Positions 14,960 through 24,526 are shown, numbered from the stretch's first letter. The stretch: DNA of 42,802 nt from an uncultured Candidatus Saccharimonas sp. (GCA_943358095.1 CALRGT010000001.1:146842-189643), one strand, 5' to 3'. Numbers and translations: made by a program. Notes: generated by a model from the letters alone, not told the origin.

Positions 14960-16219
14960 CTATTTCTTGAGTTGAGTTAATGCGAAGTCGAGCTGAGGAT
15001 CATTACCTGATTTATAGTCTTCATCAGAGCGTTTAATTTCAGTATCTGGGCTAATGCCCTCCTTATCGATATTTTTGCCCGCTGGAGTATACCACCTAGC
15101 GATAGTCACCTTCAGGAAGCTATCATTATTGTAGCGAACAATCTGCTGAACGCTACCCTTACCAAAGCTCTTAACTCCAACCAACTTAGCAGCATTATTG
15201 TCACGCAAGGCTCCTGCTGTAATTTCGCTTGCTGACGCACTTCCGGCATCTATCAAAACAATTGTAGGTATGTTTTTGAGTGTAGGCTCGCCCCTTGAAC
15301 TATAAGTTCTTATTACGACTCCATCACGTCTTTCTGTTAAAACAGTCTTGTTCTCCAACCATAGGCTAGAAACAGAAACTGCAGCATCCAGCAATCCACC
15401 TGGATCACCTCTTACGTCAAGGACTATTCCCTTAACATTATCTGACTTGAATTTGTCAGCAGCCTTTCTAGTAAGTTCAACAGTGTCCTCAGAAAATCGA
15501 GCAATCTTGATATAGCCAACATTGCCGTCTAGCGTTTTTGAAGTCACGCTTGGAATAGTTATCTCGTCTCGCACTATTTCTATAGTTAGGTCTTGTTTGC
15601 CGTCACGAATAATTCTCAACTTTACAGTGGTACCTTTTTCGCCCCTAATCTTACTGACTGCATCAGATATTGATAAATCATAGGCTGATTTGCCATCGAT
15701 TTCTGCAATAACATCTTTTGGACGTAACCCTGCTTTGTCGGCTGGAAACCCAGAAATTGGCGATACAACAATAATTGCATTAGTGGTAGTATCTTTGCTA
15801 AGTTCAGCTCCAATACCCGTAAATGAGCCTGTAAGTTGCTCATTAAATTCTTTGGCCTCTTTAGGATTGAAGTACTGTGTATATGGGTCGCCGGCTGACT
15901 TAGCCAAGCCTTCTTTTAACCCATCCATTAATTTGGCAGCATCTAATTTACCGTCAAAATTTTGTCGCAAGCTATCATAAATCATCTCGACTTCAGTGTA
16001 GTCTAGATTATTTGGAGACCCTTTGCTTACAGGCTTCTTAAATATGGCATCACGACCGATAGTTATCTTGCCCTGACCGACCGATAAACCTAGCCAAAAA
16101 ATAGCCACTACAACGACTATCATTTTGGTCACTCGGCCACCACTAAAACGCTTTTCTTTTTCATCCGTATGACTAGCAGGTATTTTAAGTAAAGCGATGA
16201 TTAATTCCCTCCAACACAT
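14960..16219 (-). CDS. ctpA: S41 family C-terminal processing protease (CtpA-like)
   Basis: Periplasmic/extracytoplasmic Ser-Lys protease that trims the C-termini of envelope proteins. It has one N-terminal membrane anchor (about 33-48, MIVVVVAIFWLGLSVG) and a helical N-domain with GDPYTQYFNPKEA. The PDZ domain covers about 130-215 (GFPADKAGLRPKDVIAEIDG). The catalytic core has DVRGDPGGLL (about 268), DAGSASASEITAGAL (Ser about 327-331) and SFGKGSVQ with the Lys (K354). It lies downstream of the CHAP hydrolase gene in the ftsEX cluster, so it may process cell-wall enzymes (inference). The N-terminal start is uncertain, and a GGAGGG lies just inside this ATG. Confidence 0.92.
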   Translation of the reverse strand: MCWRELIIALLKIPASHTDEKEKRFSGGRVTKMIVVVVAIFWLGLSVGQGKITIGRDAIFKKPVSKGSPNNLDYTEVEMIYDSLRQNFDGKLDAAKLMDGLKEGLAKSAGDPYTQYFNPKEAKEFNEQLTGSFTGIGAELSKDTTTNAIIVVSPISGFPADKAGLRPKDVIAEIDGKSAYDLSISDAVSKIRGEKGTTVKLRIIRDGKQDLTIEIVRDEITIPSVTSKTLDGNVGYIKIARFSEDTVELTRKAADKFKSDNVKGIVLDVRGDPGGLLDAAVSVSSLWLENKTVLTERRDGVVIRTYSSRGEPTLKNIPTIVLIDAGSASASEITAGALRDNNAAKLVGVKSFGKGSVQQIVRYNNDSFLKVTIARWYTPAGKNIDKEGISPDTEIKRSDEDYKSGNDPQLDFALTQLKK

Positions 16220-16308
16220 TTATATTTCAATAATATTAACCTAAGCATTATGCCACACAACAGCAGCGAAGTACCAGCAAAAACGATCTAAACGTGATGG
16301 CTAGCTAA

Positions 16309-17460
16309 TTATGGAAAGTGTATGAAAAGTAATCCGCTAGCAGACACATTATATGCCAACGAGAACCTACCGTCTAAGCTATAGTTGTACTGGCTAATAT
16401 TAATACTGCCATTACTATTAACACTTTCAACATACATTGCGTGACCATAAGGCATGCTGTTTTTTATAGCCACATCTCCCGCCCTTGGACTGTTGTCCAC
16501 TGGTATACCTTGCCTTATAGCATTATCGTCCCATTGATTGGCATTGCCTAGACCCAGCCATCCCCATGAAGGCATGTACCGGCCGCTTTCTGACACGCGC
16601 CAAGCTGTATAACTAACACATTCTCTGTTATACATTCCCCAACTGTCGAACATACTATCTTGGTAAGAAGAGCACCATGGGCTCGGATATGTATCGCCGT
16701 GGGCAGTGTCACAAGCCGTACCAAGTACAATATTAGCTCCGTTAAATAGCCTAGCGTTTGCAGCCGCCTGCTCTGCTCGTAGCCCTGCAACGGCCTGACT
16801 ATTTTGTCTAATCTGGACATTTAAGGCGTTCTGTTCGGACTGATTAAGCGACAATAATCTAGCCTGCTCTGCTCGTTGTGTATCAATTCGGGCCTGTAGG
16901 ATCTGCAGATCATTGAGAGTTTGTTCAACCTTTAATTTTTGTTCTTTTAGCTGTATCTTTAATTCTGTAATGTTGTCTACTGAAGTTTTAATTTTTGCCT
17001 GTACTGCATTTCGATATTGCTGCTTGTCAACGAAATCACTCAAATCTTTGCTTGATGCTAGCATTTCTAACGTAGAGATCTGCCCTTCGAGATACATAGC
17101 CTTAATGCTTTCGCCTAAGATAACCTTTTGCTTTGCTAATTCTGTTTCTGCGGCAATGATTTGGTTTTGCAAGTCATCCATTTTGGCCTTATTGGTATTA
17201 ATCTGACTCTGCAAAGCATCAATCTGTACTTGAAGTTTATACATGGCGTCGCTAAGCGAGGCAGCCTCTGATCCGAGCTGAGATTTGGCTTCTTGCTTTA
17301 CCGCATTGGCCTGCTGAAGGGCTGTTATTTGTGCATCAAATTGATCGGCAGATACTCTAGGTGCAATTATTGACCCACTCGCTACAACAATAGTAATAAT
17401 AAGAGTCGGGGTGCTCTTTATGATTTTTAGTAATCTATTTAGCTTTTTTTGTTTTAACAT
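16309..17460 (-). CDS. secreted coiled-coil CHAP-domain peptidoglycan hydrolase (PcsB-like)
   Basis: Probable cell-wall hydrolase switched on by FtsEX, as known for PcsB in streptococci. The layout is a signal peptide (MLKQKKLNRLLKIIK, a hydrophobic core, then RVSA), a long coiled coil of about 190 residues rich in Gln, Lys and Glu, and a C-terminal CHAP domain. The catalytic Cys is in YNRECVSYTAWRVS and the His in PYGHAMYVESV. A further conserved polar residue lies in ISQYNY. An upstream ATG (17545-17547) with AAGG is a possible alternative start that adds 29 residues. The gene follows ftsX on the same strand, which supports the pairing. Confidence 0.9.
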   Translation of the reverse strand: MLKQKKLNRLLKIIKSTPTLIITIVVASGSIIAPRVSADQFDAQITALQQANAVKQEAKSQLGSEAASLSDAMYKLQVQIDALQSQINTNKAKMDDLQNQIIAAETELAKQKVILGESIKAMYLEGQISTLEMLASSKDLSDFVDKQQYRNAVQAKIKTSVDNITELKIQLKEQKLKVEQTLNDLQILQARIDTQRAEQARLLSLNQSEQNALNVQIRQNSQAVAGLRAEQAAANARLFNGANIVLGTACDTAHGDTYPSPWCSSYQDSMFDSWGMYNRECVSYTAWRVSESGRYMPSWGWLGLGNANQWDDNAIRQGIPVDNSPRAGDVAIKNSMPYGHAMYVESVNSNGSINISQYNYSLDGRFSLAYNVSASGLLFIHFP

Positions 17461-17585
17461 AACCACTATAAATGTAGCACCTGGAAAGCTATTATGCAAC
17501 CTTGTGTGCCAACCTGGAAGCCGCTTGTAATTTATAATTTTTGACATATACGATACCTTTGATTAACAGACGTAACAGTAGATAC

Positions 17586-17591
17586 ATTATA
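17586..17591 (-). promoter_or_regulatory. -10 upstream of the CHAP hydrolase gene
   Basis: TATAAT on the minus strand in the ftsX-CHAP gap, with no strong -35. It would give a leader of about 30 nt to the upstream ATG, or about 115 nt to the preferred ATG. Confidence 0.4.
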
Positions 17592-17616
17592 CATCTTTAA
17601 ATCGTTTATGATTAGG

Positions 17617-18579
17617 CTATTTGGTGGTTTTAAACTTGAGATACCTATGTGTAGCAATGATGGACGATGCAGCTCCGATAAATACTCCTACGCCCAACTG
17701 AAGAGCCATAAATATCCAAAAATGACTGGAGAAATATCTACTGGCATAATTTATATCCAATAATCCTAGACTTGTCGCTTCTAATGTGGACGAAGAAACC
17801 GCAAATAATCCGTTCAACAGAAGTATTGAAACCATCGCCGATATCACTCCATATAGAACTGACTCAACAACAAATGGGCCGCGGATAAATGAAGTATTAG
17901 CACCTAGAAGACGCATAATAGTTATCTCATCCCTACGGTTAAAGATAGCCATTTGAATCGTGTTGAAAATAATGAGCATCGAAATTACTGCAAAAACCAA
18001 AACGCCTATGATACCCGCTCTACGAATAAAATCAGTGGCATGTGTTATCTTATCTACGGCCTCTTTGCGATCACCGGAGTAGGATGTTTCGTCGGACTGC
18101 AAATCTTTAATCTCTTTTTTGTCCAAAAAGGTCTTAATCTCTGCAATCTTATTAACGTTCTTTGGTTTAATCTGCAGACTTGCTGGTAGCGGGTTATCGG
18201 TTTGCGATATCGCCAATAATAAATCCTTGTTATTAGCGTTCTGTTTTTTATAAATAACCAATGCGTCATCTTTGCTTAAGAACGTGACTTCTTTCACATT
18301 AGGCAATGCTCTCATTTGCTTAACTAACTTTTCACGATTTTCTGGTGTGACTGAATCTTTTAGATATATAGATATATCAATTTTATCGGTAATTTGCTTA
18401 ATAGTATTGGTAAATGTTGCATTGGCTATTACAGAAAACAGAACAATTGTTAAAGTAATCAACATGACAGCCATAGCAGCGATGCTGAGCCAGGCATTAC
18501 GCACGAAATTCGTGCAGCCAGTCTTGATTATTCGCCACTCGGTAATTGACCAGCGCTTAAATTTTTCTGAATTATTCAC
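17617..18579 (-). CDS. ftsX: cell division protein FtsX
   Basis: Permease-like partner of FtsE in the division ABC complex; it signals to cell-wall hydrolases rather than transporting. 320 residues with four membrane helices: one N-terminal (about 28-55), then an extracytoplasmic domain of about 130 residues (DKIDISIYLKDSVTPENREK and following), and three C-terminal helices. MAIFNRRDEITIMRLLGAN is the conserved FtsX-family cytoplasmic loop. Its ATG overlaps the ftsE stop by 4 nt (ATGA). The adjacent downstream CHAP hydrolase is the likely target. Confidence 0.95.
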   Translation of the reverse strand: MNNSEKFKRWSITEWRIIKTGCTNFVRNAWLSIAAMAVMLITLTIVLFSVIANATFTNTIKQITDKIDISIYLKDSVTPENREKLVKQMRALPNVKEVTFLSKDDALVIYKKQNANNKDLLLAISQTDNPLPASLQIKPKNVNKIAEIKTFLDKKEIKDLQSDETSYSGDRKEAVDKITHATDFIRRAGIIGVLVFAVISMLIIFNTIQMAIFNRRDEITIMRLLGANTSFIRGPFVVESVLYGVISAMVSILLLNGLFAVSSSTLEATSLGLLDINYASRYFSSHFWIFMALQLGVGVFIGAASSIIATHRYLKFKTTK

Positions 18580-19259
18580 GAGTGATACTCCGCATTTGCA
18601 CGGTCGCTAACAATCTTCCCCGCTTCAATCGTTATGACTCGTCTCTTCAATTTATTTACTATCTCTTGGTTGTGAGTTGTGAGTATTACAGTAGTGCCGA
18701 AACGATTAATTTTCTCTAGAACTTTTATGACATCCCAGGCGTGCTTTGGGTCTAAATTGCCGGTCGGTTCGTCAGCTATCAATATCTTCGGCTGCCTTAC
18801 TACGGCGCGCGCAATTGCCACACGTTGTCGTTCACCACCAGAAAGTTCCATAGGCATACGCTTTTCCTTGCCCTTTAGTCCGACGATTTCTAGCACTCTA
18901 GGCACCGTGTGATCTATTTCTTTATTGCTCATACCAACAATTTCAAGGGCAAACGCGACATTTTCATAAACGTTCTTACCTGGCAGTAGCTTGAAATCCT
19001 GGAACACTGTACCGATTTTCCGTCTTAAAAGTGGAATATCTTTATCTTTGAGCTTACTGTAATCTATTCCACCGACTATAATTTTGCCGCTTGTTGGCTT
19101 CTCTTCTCTGGTTAATAGCTTCAGTAAAGTTGATTTACCAGCGCCACTTGAACCAATAATAATAACGAATTCTTTTGGCTCAACGTGCAAACTAATGCGG
19201 TCAAGCGCTGCACCAGTATCTCTGCTATAAGTTTTTGTTACCCTGTCTAATAGAATCAT
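18576..19259 (-). CDS. ftsE: cell division ATP-binding protein FtsE
   Basis: ABC ATPase of the FtsEX divisome complex. Walker A is GSSGAGKSTLLKLL, the signature is LSGGERQRVAIARAVV, Walker B is KILIADEPTGNLDP and the switch His lies in VILTTHNQEIV. The start MILLDRVTKTY is typical. 227 residues. A TATAAT preceded by TGG (extended -10) ends 7 nt before the ATG, and there is no Shine-Dalgarno site, so the mRNA is predicted leaderless. It is first gene of the ftsE-ftsX-CHAP-ctpA series. Confidence 0.96.
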   Translation of the reverse strand: MILLDRVTKTYSRDTGAALDRISLHVEPKEFVIIIGSSGAGKSTLLKLLTREEKPTSGKIIVGGIDYSKLKDKDIPLLRRKIGTVFQDFKLLPGKNVYENVAFALEIVGMSNKEIDHTVPRVLEIVGLKGKEKRMPMELSGGERQRVAIARAVVRQPKILIADEPTGNLDPKHAWDVIKVLEKINRFGTTVILTTHNQEIVNKLKRRVITIEAGKIVSDRANAEYHS

Positions 19260-19266
19260 TAAAACT

Positions 19267-19272
19267 ATTATA
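19267..19272 (-). promoter_or_regulatory. extended -10 promoter of ftsE (leaderless)
   Basis: TGG-TATAAT on the minus strand, 7 nt before the ftsE ATG at 19257-19259. No -35 match is needed for an extended -10. Confidence 0.65.
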
Positions 19273-19309
19273 CCAAAATAATGCTGTCTCGCCGACTATT
19301 TGCTTATGT

Positions 19310-20395
19310 TTATTTGCCTAGGGAATATTCTAGGTAGGCCTCGATAAAAGAATCAATTCCTCCATCCAATACCGCTTCTGTATCGCTAGTTTCATAAAGA
19401 GTGCGTAGATCTTTGACCATCTTGTAGGGATGCAGAACATATGAACGAATCTGATTGCCCCAGCTTGCCTGCTCGTTCGGCCCTTTTAGTTCACTTAGAT
19501 GATCTTTGTGCTGTTCTAGCATTAGTTGAGCAAGTTTTGAGCGCAAAATAGTCATAGCAGTCTCACGGTTCTGTAGCTGTGAGCGCTCGTTTTGGATAGC
19601 TACAACAATGTTTGTAGGTAGATGAGTTATTCGTACAGCTGAGTCTGTAGTGTTGACCGATTGGCCACCTTTGCCTCCGCTTCTATACACATCGATTTTT
19701 AGCTCTTTCTCATCTATTAACACTTCATCGGGCCTATCAACTTTTGGCGTAACTTCGACCTTTGCGAATGATGTTTGGCGTAGGCTGTCTGCATTAAAGG
19801 GACTAAGTCTAACCAGTCTATGCACCCCGTGCTCGCCTTTTAGTTTGCCATATGCAAAGTTTCCAGATATTTCCAAGAGTACACTTTTTATACCGGCTTC
19901 GTCTCCCATGGACTCGTCAATTGTCTTAACATCAAAACCAACTTTTTCACAATATCTTACATACATTCTAGTTAGCATCTGAGCCCAATCTTGCGCGTCT
20001 GTGCCGCCTGCGCCTGCAAATATACTAAGCACTACATCATGACTGTCGTATGGACCAGCTAGTTTTAATTCATCTTTTAGCGACTCAAATGAATCATGCA
20101 TTGCAGTCAGCTGTGACTCTATTTCGCTATTCATAGTATTGTCATTTAAGGCTAGGAGTTCTTTGGCGTCAGCAATTTCGTTCATTAGTTTCTTCCAAGG
20201 GTCTATTCTGCTGCTTATCTGTGATTGTCTTTTAACAACTTTCTGAGCCTTTAAATTATCAGACCAAAAATCATTAGCAGCAGCAGAGTCATTTAGAATA
20301 CTAAGTTCCTGCTCTAAATCGCTCAAATGCAAACGATCCGCAGCAGAATTCACGGAATTAGACAGTTCGTTTAAAGATTTTTGGATTTCTTCCAT
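19310..20395 (-). CDS. prfB: peptide chain release factor 2
   Basis: Releases peptides at UGA and UAA. It has the catalytic GGQ in [19 protein letters not shown] and the RF2 codon-recognition SPF in VRLSPFNADSLRQTSF. The 361-residue frame is continuous from MEEIQKSLNELSN, so the autoregulatory +1 frameshift site (CUU UGA C near codon 25) found in many bacteria is absent. The start ATG (20393-20395) is chosen because TATAAT ends 7 nt upstream, as in other genes here. An ATG 5 codons earlier overlaps that hexamer. Confidence 0.95.
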   Translation of the reverse strand: MEEIQKSLNELSNSVNSAADRLHLSDLEQELSILNDSAAANDFWSDNLKAQKVVKRQSQISSRIDPWKKLMNEIADAKELLALNDNTMNSEIESQLTAMHDSFESLKDELKLAGPYDSHDVVLSIFAGAGGTDAQDWAQMLTRMYVRYCEKVGFDVKTIDESMGDEAGIKSVLLEISGNFAYGKLKGEHGVHRLVRLSPFNADSLRQTSFAKVEVTPKVDRPDEVLIDEKELKIDVYRSGGKGGQSVNTTDSAVRITHLPTNIVVAIQNERSQLQNRETAMTILRSKLAQLMLEQHKDHLSELKGPNEQASWGNQIRSYVLHPYKMVKDLRTLYETSDTEAVLDGGIDSFIEAYLEYSLGK

Positions 20396-20402
20396 AAGAC
20401 TC

Positions 20403-20408
20403 ATTATA
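20403..20408 (-). promoter_or_regulatory. -10 of prfB (leaderless)
   Basis: TATAAT on the minus strand, 7 nt before the ATG of MEEIQKS. No clear -35. Confidence 0.55.
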
Positions 20409-20433
20409 TAGCACAAGGATGGGACTTAGTGTA

Positions 20434-20556
20434 TTTATCATTTAGCATTTGTCATTGATGCATTAATTTACCATTTAAACATTGTGGAGACCGAAGCCTC
20501 AATGACCAATGTCAAATGCCCAAATTATTGTTAAATGGTCAATGAAAAATGATAAA
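20434..20556. repeat. imperfect foldback of short AT-rich words
   Basis: TTTATCATTT (20434-20443), TCATTGA (20452-20458) and CCATTTAA (20471-20478) recur as complements in TTAAATGG (20531-20538), TCAATGA (20539-20545) and AAATGATAAA (20547-20556). A second pair, 20445-20457 and 20507-20519, matches at 12/13. The words are in mirror order with insertions, which suggests a decayed palindrome or a short dispersed repeat between the M16 peptidase gene and prfB. Confidence 0.6.
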
Positions 20557-20572
20557 TTTGTAGCTTACTGGC

Positions 20573-21859
20573 TCACTTCCAGAGTGGCTTTAGCTTTTCT
20601 TCTAACGTATCGATGAATTCTTGGTCGACATTACCAAGAATGCCCATACCCCAAATATTTTCTGCAAATATTTCTTTAGTTATCTTAATGATTCGGTTTC
20701 TAGATACTGCCTTTATCCGTTCTGGGATTTTATAATAATCGTCGATTACGTCATCAAAAAAATAACGGTTAGAGTAACCAGCGGCTGTTCCGCCCACCGT
20801 CTGTCCGCTGCGCTGATATCTTCCAATAGCGTACTGCTTGGCAGCCGTGATATCTTCATCCTTTATTTTGCCCTTAAATACCGCCGTAAGTTCACGAACA
20901 ATAATATCAAACAAAGCTGGTGCATTTTTAGGCATAATTTGCGCACCTATCCACCAGCCGCTAATGTCTTTTGTTTGCTCCATACCAGAGCTCATTCCGT
21001 AAATAAGCCCCTTCTCTCGTGCTGCACCAAATATTCTAGAATAAAGCGTCTCTGTTAGCATTGTATTTATTAGACTAAGTGCGTCAACTTCTGGATCACG
21101 AATTCGACGACTCATAAATGTATCTACGTAAACATATATATTTTCGATAGTTTTATTATTAATATACAGAGGCTTTTCTAATGATATTGGCCTTTCGTCT
21201 GGAAGCTCGAATCTTCCATCGCCTAGTGGTAATTCGATAGAATCAAAAGCTTTTTTTATTAGCTTGCGACGTTCTATCGGCAAATGTCCTGCTATTACAA
21301 AACGCATGTTACTAGTGGTATGTGTCAGCTCATAATGCTCGCGGATATCCTTCAACTCAACATTTCCCATAAGCTTCAATCGGTCTTGGTCAGTCTTCAT
21401 AGCGAAACCGTATGACTGCCGTAGAGCTAGGCTAAGATGCCTAAAATGATTGTTGGATCTAGCCGTTAATTCTTCGCGAACATTACCAAATTCTGCTTCA
21501 AATTCTTCTTTAAGAAATAGCGGCTTTGTTACGGCAGTTATCAGCAAACCTAGTATTCTATTCCACTCAAATTCGGCACATTCCGCTTCATAAATAATAT
21601 CGTAGCTACTGGTGCTGGCGTTAGAATATGCTCCGTTTTTTTCGAATTCCGCCTGGAAAGTTCTAGCCTTTGGAATTAACTTATTAGCACCAAGCAGTAC
21701 ATGCTCCATAATGTGAGCCGCTTCCCACTTACCTTCTTTTGTAAGATAATCACCGGCTCGAAAATTAATATCAAAGGTTACGACACTTGATTCTGGGACG
21801 TTAATTATTAGCCCTTTAGAGCCGTTTTTAAGTTTAACTTCGTATACGGTATGTTTCAT
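20573..21859 (-). CDS. M16 family zinc metallopeptidase
   Basis: Pitrilysin/processing-peptidase family protein, 428 residues, in the size range of one two-domain M16B subunit. The inverted zinc motif is H49-I-M-E52-H53 within AAHIMEHVLLGANK. The third ligand Glu lies in the FGNVREELTAR region, about 75 residues later. The C-terminal inactive half has the Arg/Tyr region RYQRSGQTVGGTAAGYSNR. No signal peptide is seen, so it is probably cytoplasmic or exported by another route. It follows secA with a 60-nt gap. Confidence 0.88.
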   Translation of the reverse strand: MKHTVYEVKLKNGSKGLIINVPESSVVTFDINFRAGDYLTKEGKWEAAHIMEHVLLGANKLIPKARTFQAEFEKNGAYSNASTSSYDIIYEAECAEFEWNRILGLLITAVTKPLFLKEEFEAEFGNVREELTARSNNHFRHLSLALRQSYGFAMKTDQDRLKLMGNVELKDIREHYELTHTTSNMRFVIAGHLPIERRKLIKKAFDSIELPLGDGRFELPDERPISLEKPLYINNKTIENIYVYVDTFMSRRIRDPEVDALSLINTMLTETLYSRIFGAAREKGLIYGMSSGMEQTKDISGWWIGAQIMPKNAPALFDIIVRELTAVFKGKIKDEDITAAKQYAIGRYQRSGQTVGGTAAGYSNRYFFDDVIDDYYKIPERIKAVSRNRIIKITKEIFAENIWGMGILGNVDQEFIDTLEEKLKPLWK

Positions 21860-21919
21860 ATTGGATGTAAGCTAATCTATGCAAGCGAGATGTTGGCCTT
21901 ACTCTCGGCTAACAAATTC

Positions 21920-24526
21920 TTATTTACGCTTCTTTCCTTTGCTGCGACGCTTACGTTCAGACTTGTGCGCTTTTTTACGATCTTTTGATGTGACTTTTTT
22001 ATGAGTAGCCTTTACTTCTGCTTTGGTTACGAAATCGTCTTCGTGGAATTCTTCAGCTTCAATTATTCGGTCAGCGTTATTTATAGAACCACGAGCCGCC
22101 CTAGTAAGTTCTGTTTCGACTGAACGATTTAATTCGCTTTCAGATATTGGCTCTGCACTAAACAATGCTTGAGTTACTTCTTGACGAAGAGTTTCTTGCA
22201 TAGTCTCGAACATTATCTGACCCTGTCTTCTATATTCAACCAAAGGATCCCGCTGGCCTACTGAAATCCAGTGTATACCCTCTTTAAGGTGAGACATGTT
22301 TTCAAGGTGCTGCATCCATAAATTATCAAGAATCTGCATATAAACATCACGTTCGACCTTATGCATAACCTCATCACCAAATGATTTTGTGCGAGCATCA
22401 TATAGTTTTTTGGCTTCTGAAACTAAAACTTTGCCAAATGTTTCTGTAGTAGAGTCGAATAATACGTCTAGGGTTGATTCCTCAAATGGGAAGACGCTAC
22501 GTACTAAATCTTGAAAATCGTCACTAGTTATCATAGGTGATGCTGCTAGGACGCGAGCTTCTTCAGTGATATACATTTTGATTCGCTTGCTAATGTCTGG
22601 CTGATTAAGTATTTCACGGCGCATGACATATGTTGCTTTACGATGCCTATTCATGACGTCGTCGTATTGAACGATATTTTTACGTTGATCAAAGTTAAAT
22701 CCTTCGACTTTCTTCTGTGCCGCTTCAAGACTCTTGGAGATAATACGGTTTTCGATAGGAGTCTCGTCATCAACTTTTAGTCTCTCCATGACAGAAGCAA
22801 TGCGCTCACCACCAAATATTCGCATCAAATCGTCTTCCGTACTAACGAAGAACTGCGTAACGCCCGGATCACCTTGTCGTCCACTGCGACCTCGTAATTG
22901 ATTATCAATACGACGAGATTCGTGGCGCTCACTTCCGAGTACAAACAACCCACCAAGTTTCTTAACTTCCTCACTAAGCACAATATCTGTACCGCGACCG
23001 GCAATGTTAGTAGCCAAAGTAACAGCACCAACTTGGCCTGCACCAGCTACGATCTTAGCTTCACGCTCATTATTCTTAGCGTTCAATACTTGGTGAGGCA
23101 CCTTAGCTTTGGTGAGCATTCGTCCTAGCTGTTCGTTCTTTTCGATAGAAGCCGTACCTAGCAAAACAGGCTGGCCTTTTGCATTTAAGATCTTTACTTC
23201 TTTAACGATTGAGCGGAACTTGGCTGCCTCACTCTTATATATACGGTCTGGCTTATCGATACGAGTAATTGTTCGGTTTGGCGGAATCTCTACTACATCC
23301 AACTTATAGATCTCGTGGAATTCTTCGCTCTCTGTCATAGCCGTACCTGTCATTCCAGCTAATTTGTCGAATAAACGGAAATAATTCTGGAATGTGATGG
23401 TCGCAAGAGTCATTGACTCTTCTTGCACTTCGACACCTTCTTTAGCTTCGATACCTTGGTGCAGACCTTCGCTATAACGGCGACCCTTAAGTAGACGACC
23501 CGTGTACTCGTCAACAATAACAACTTCACCATCGCTAGTAACTACATAATCTTTGTCGCGCTTAAATATAGCCTGAGCTTTTAGAGCTTGTTCGAGGTGA
23601 TAAATACTTCGTATGTTTTCTGTTCCGTACAAACTATCTATGCCCAAAATCTTCTGAACGTGCTCAACGCCTTCATCCGTCAACACAACTGAACGCTGCT
23701 TTTCATCAACTTCATAATCTGTATCAAGCTTCAGCTGTCTTGCGACTTTAGCGAATTGTAAATATGCGCTACCACTAGTTGCAGCTGGAGCAGAAATAAT
23801 CAGTGGCGTACGAGCTTCGTCGATTAAAATCGAGTCTACTTCGTCAACAATCGCATAATGCAAATCTCTTTGTCTGAGCTGATCAACTTCTCTAACCATG
23901 TTGTCGCGCAAATAGTCAAAACCAAATTCATTGTTAGTACCATAAGTTATATCGGCAGCGTACGCATCTTGACGAGTACAGGCTCGCAAATGTCTAAAAC
24001 GTTCGTCGTCATGATCTTTATTTGTGTAACTTGGATCATACATAAATGATTCATCGGCAATAATAACGGCAGTAGAAAGACCCAGAAAATCATAAACTTG
24101 ACCCATCCAACCAGCATCTCGCTGCACAAGATAGTCGTTTACCGAAACAACGTGCACACCCTTGCCTGTTAAGGCGTTCAAATATACTGGCAAAGTAGCA
24201 ACTAGTGTCTTACCCTCACCGGTCTTCATTTCGGCTACGTTACCTTCGTGCAAAACCATTCCACCAATCAACTGAACGTCAAAGTGTCTTTGGCCGAGCG
24301 AACGTGTAGCTGCTTCACGCGTGACAGCAAATGCGTCTGGTAAAATTTTGTCTAAAGTTTCAGTCTCTAGTCTTTTCTTTAGTAAGTTAGTCTGAGCCTT
24401 AAGTTTGGTGTCAGACATTTTTTTGTACTTATCAGCTAAAGCGTTTACTTCAATAACACGCTTTTTTAATCGCTTAACTGTTTTGGCCTGTGGATCGCCC
24501 AAAATGCGTTTAAATACTTTTTTCAT
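21920..24526 (-). CDS. secA: protein translocase ATPase SecA
   Basis: Motor that drives preproteins through SecYEG. 868 residues: NBD1 with Walker A EMKTGEGKTLVATLP, the preprotein cross-linking domain, Walker B region YAIVDEVDSILIDEART, and NBD2 with VTLATNIAGRGTDI and ESRRIDNQLRGRSGRQGDPG. The scaffold/wing domains contain DNLWMQHLENMSHLKEGIHW. The C-terminus is a Lys/Arg-rich tail (KKAHKSERKRRSKGKKRK) instead of the zinc-binding SecB-interacting tail. GAGAGG lies about 12 nt before the ATG, with a leader of about 35 nt from a TACAAT -10. Confidence 0.97.
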   Translation of the reverse strand: MKKVFKRILGDPQAKTVKRLKKRVIEVNALADKYKKMSDTKLKAQTNLLKKRLETETLDKILPDAFAVTREAATRSLGQRHFDVQLIGGMVLHEGNVAEMKTGEGKTLVATLPVYLNALTGKGVHVVSVNDYLVQRDAGWMGQVYDFLGLSTAVIIADESFMYDPSYTNKDHDDERFRHLRACTRQDAYAADITYGTNNEFGFDYLRDNMVREVDQLRQRDLHYAIVDEVDSILIDEARTPLIISAPAATSGSAYLQFAKVARQLKLDTDYEVDEKQRSVVLTDEGVEHVQKILGIDSLYGTENIRSIYHLEQALKAQAIFKRDKDYVVTSDGEVVIVDEYTGRLLKGRRYSEGLHQGIEAKEGVEVQEESMTLATITFQNYFRLFDKLAGMTGTAMTESEEFHEIYKLDVVEIPPNRTITRIDKPDRIYKSEAAKFRSIVKEVKILNAKGQPVLLGTASIEKNEQLGRMLTKAKVPHQVLNAKNNEREAKIVAGAGQVGAVTLATNIAGRGTDIVLSEEVKKLGGLFVLGSERHESRRIDNQLRGRSGRQGDPGVTQFFVSTEDDLMRIFGGERIASVMERLKVDDETPIENRIISKSLEAAQKKVEGFNFDQRKNIVQYDDVMNRHRKATYVMRREILNQPDISKRIKMYITEEARVLAASPMITSDDFQDLVRSVFPFEESTLDVLFDSTTETFGKVLVSEAKKLYDARTKSFGDEVMHKVERDVYMQILDNLWMQHLENMSHLKEGIHWISVGQRDPLVEYRRQGQIMFETMQETLRQEVTQALFSAEPISESELNRSVETELTRAARGSINNADRIIEAEEFHEDDFVTKAEVKATHKKVTSKDRKKAHKSERKRRSKGKKRK

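Noticed and set aside
14431-14980. Short open frames on both strands inside the inverted repeat region
   Set aside because: They follow the repeat and hairpin structure, encode low-complexity or Cys/Arg-odd peptides with no family, and have no ribosome binding site or promoter. The homologous copies do not keep the same frame.
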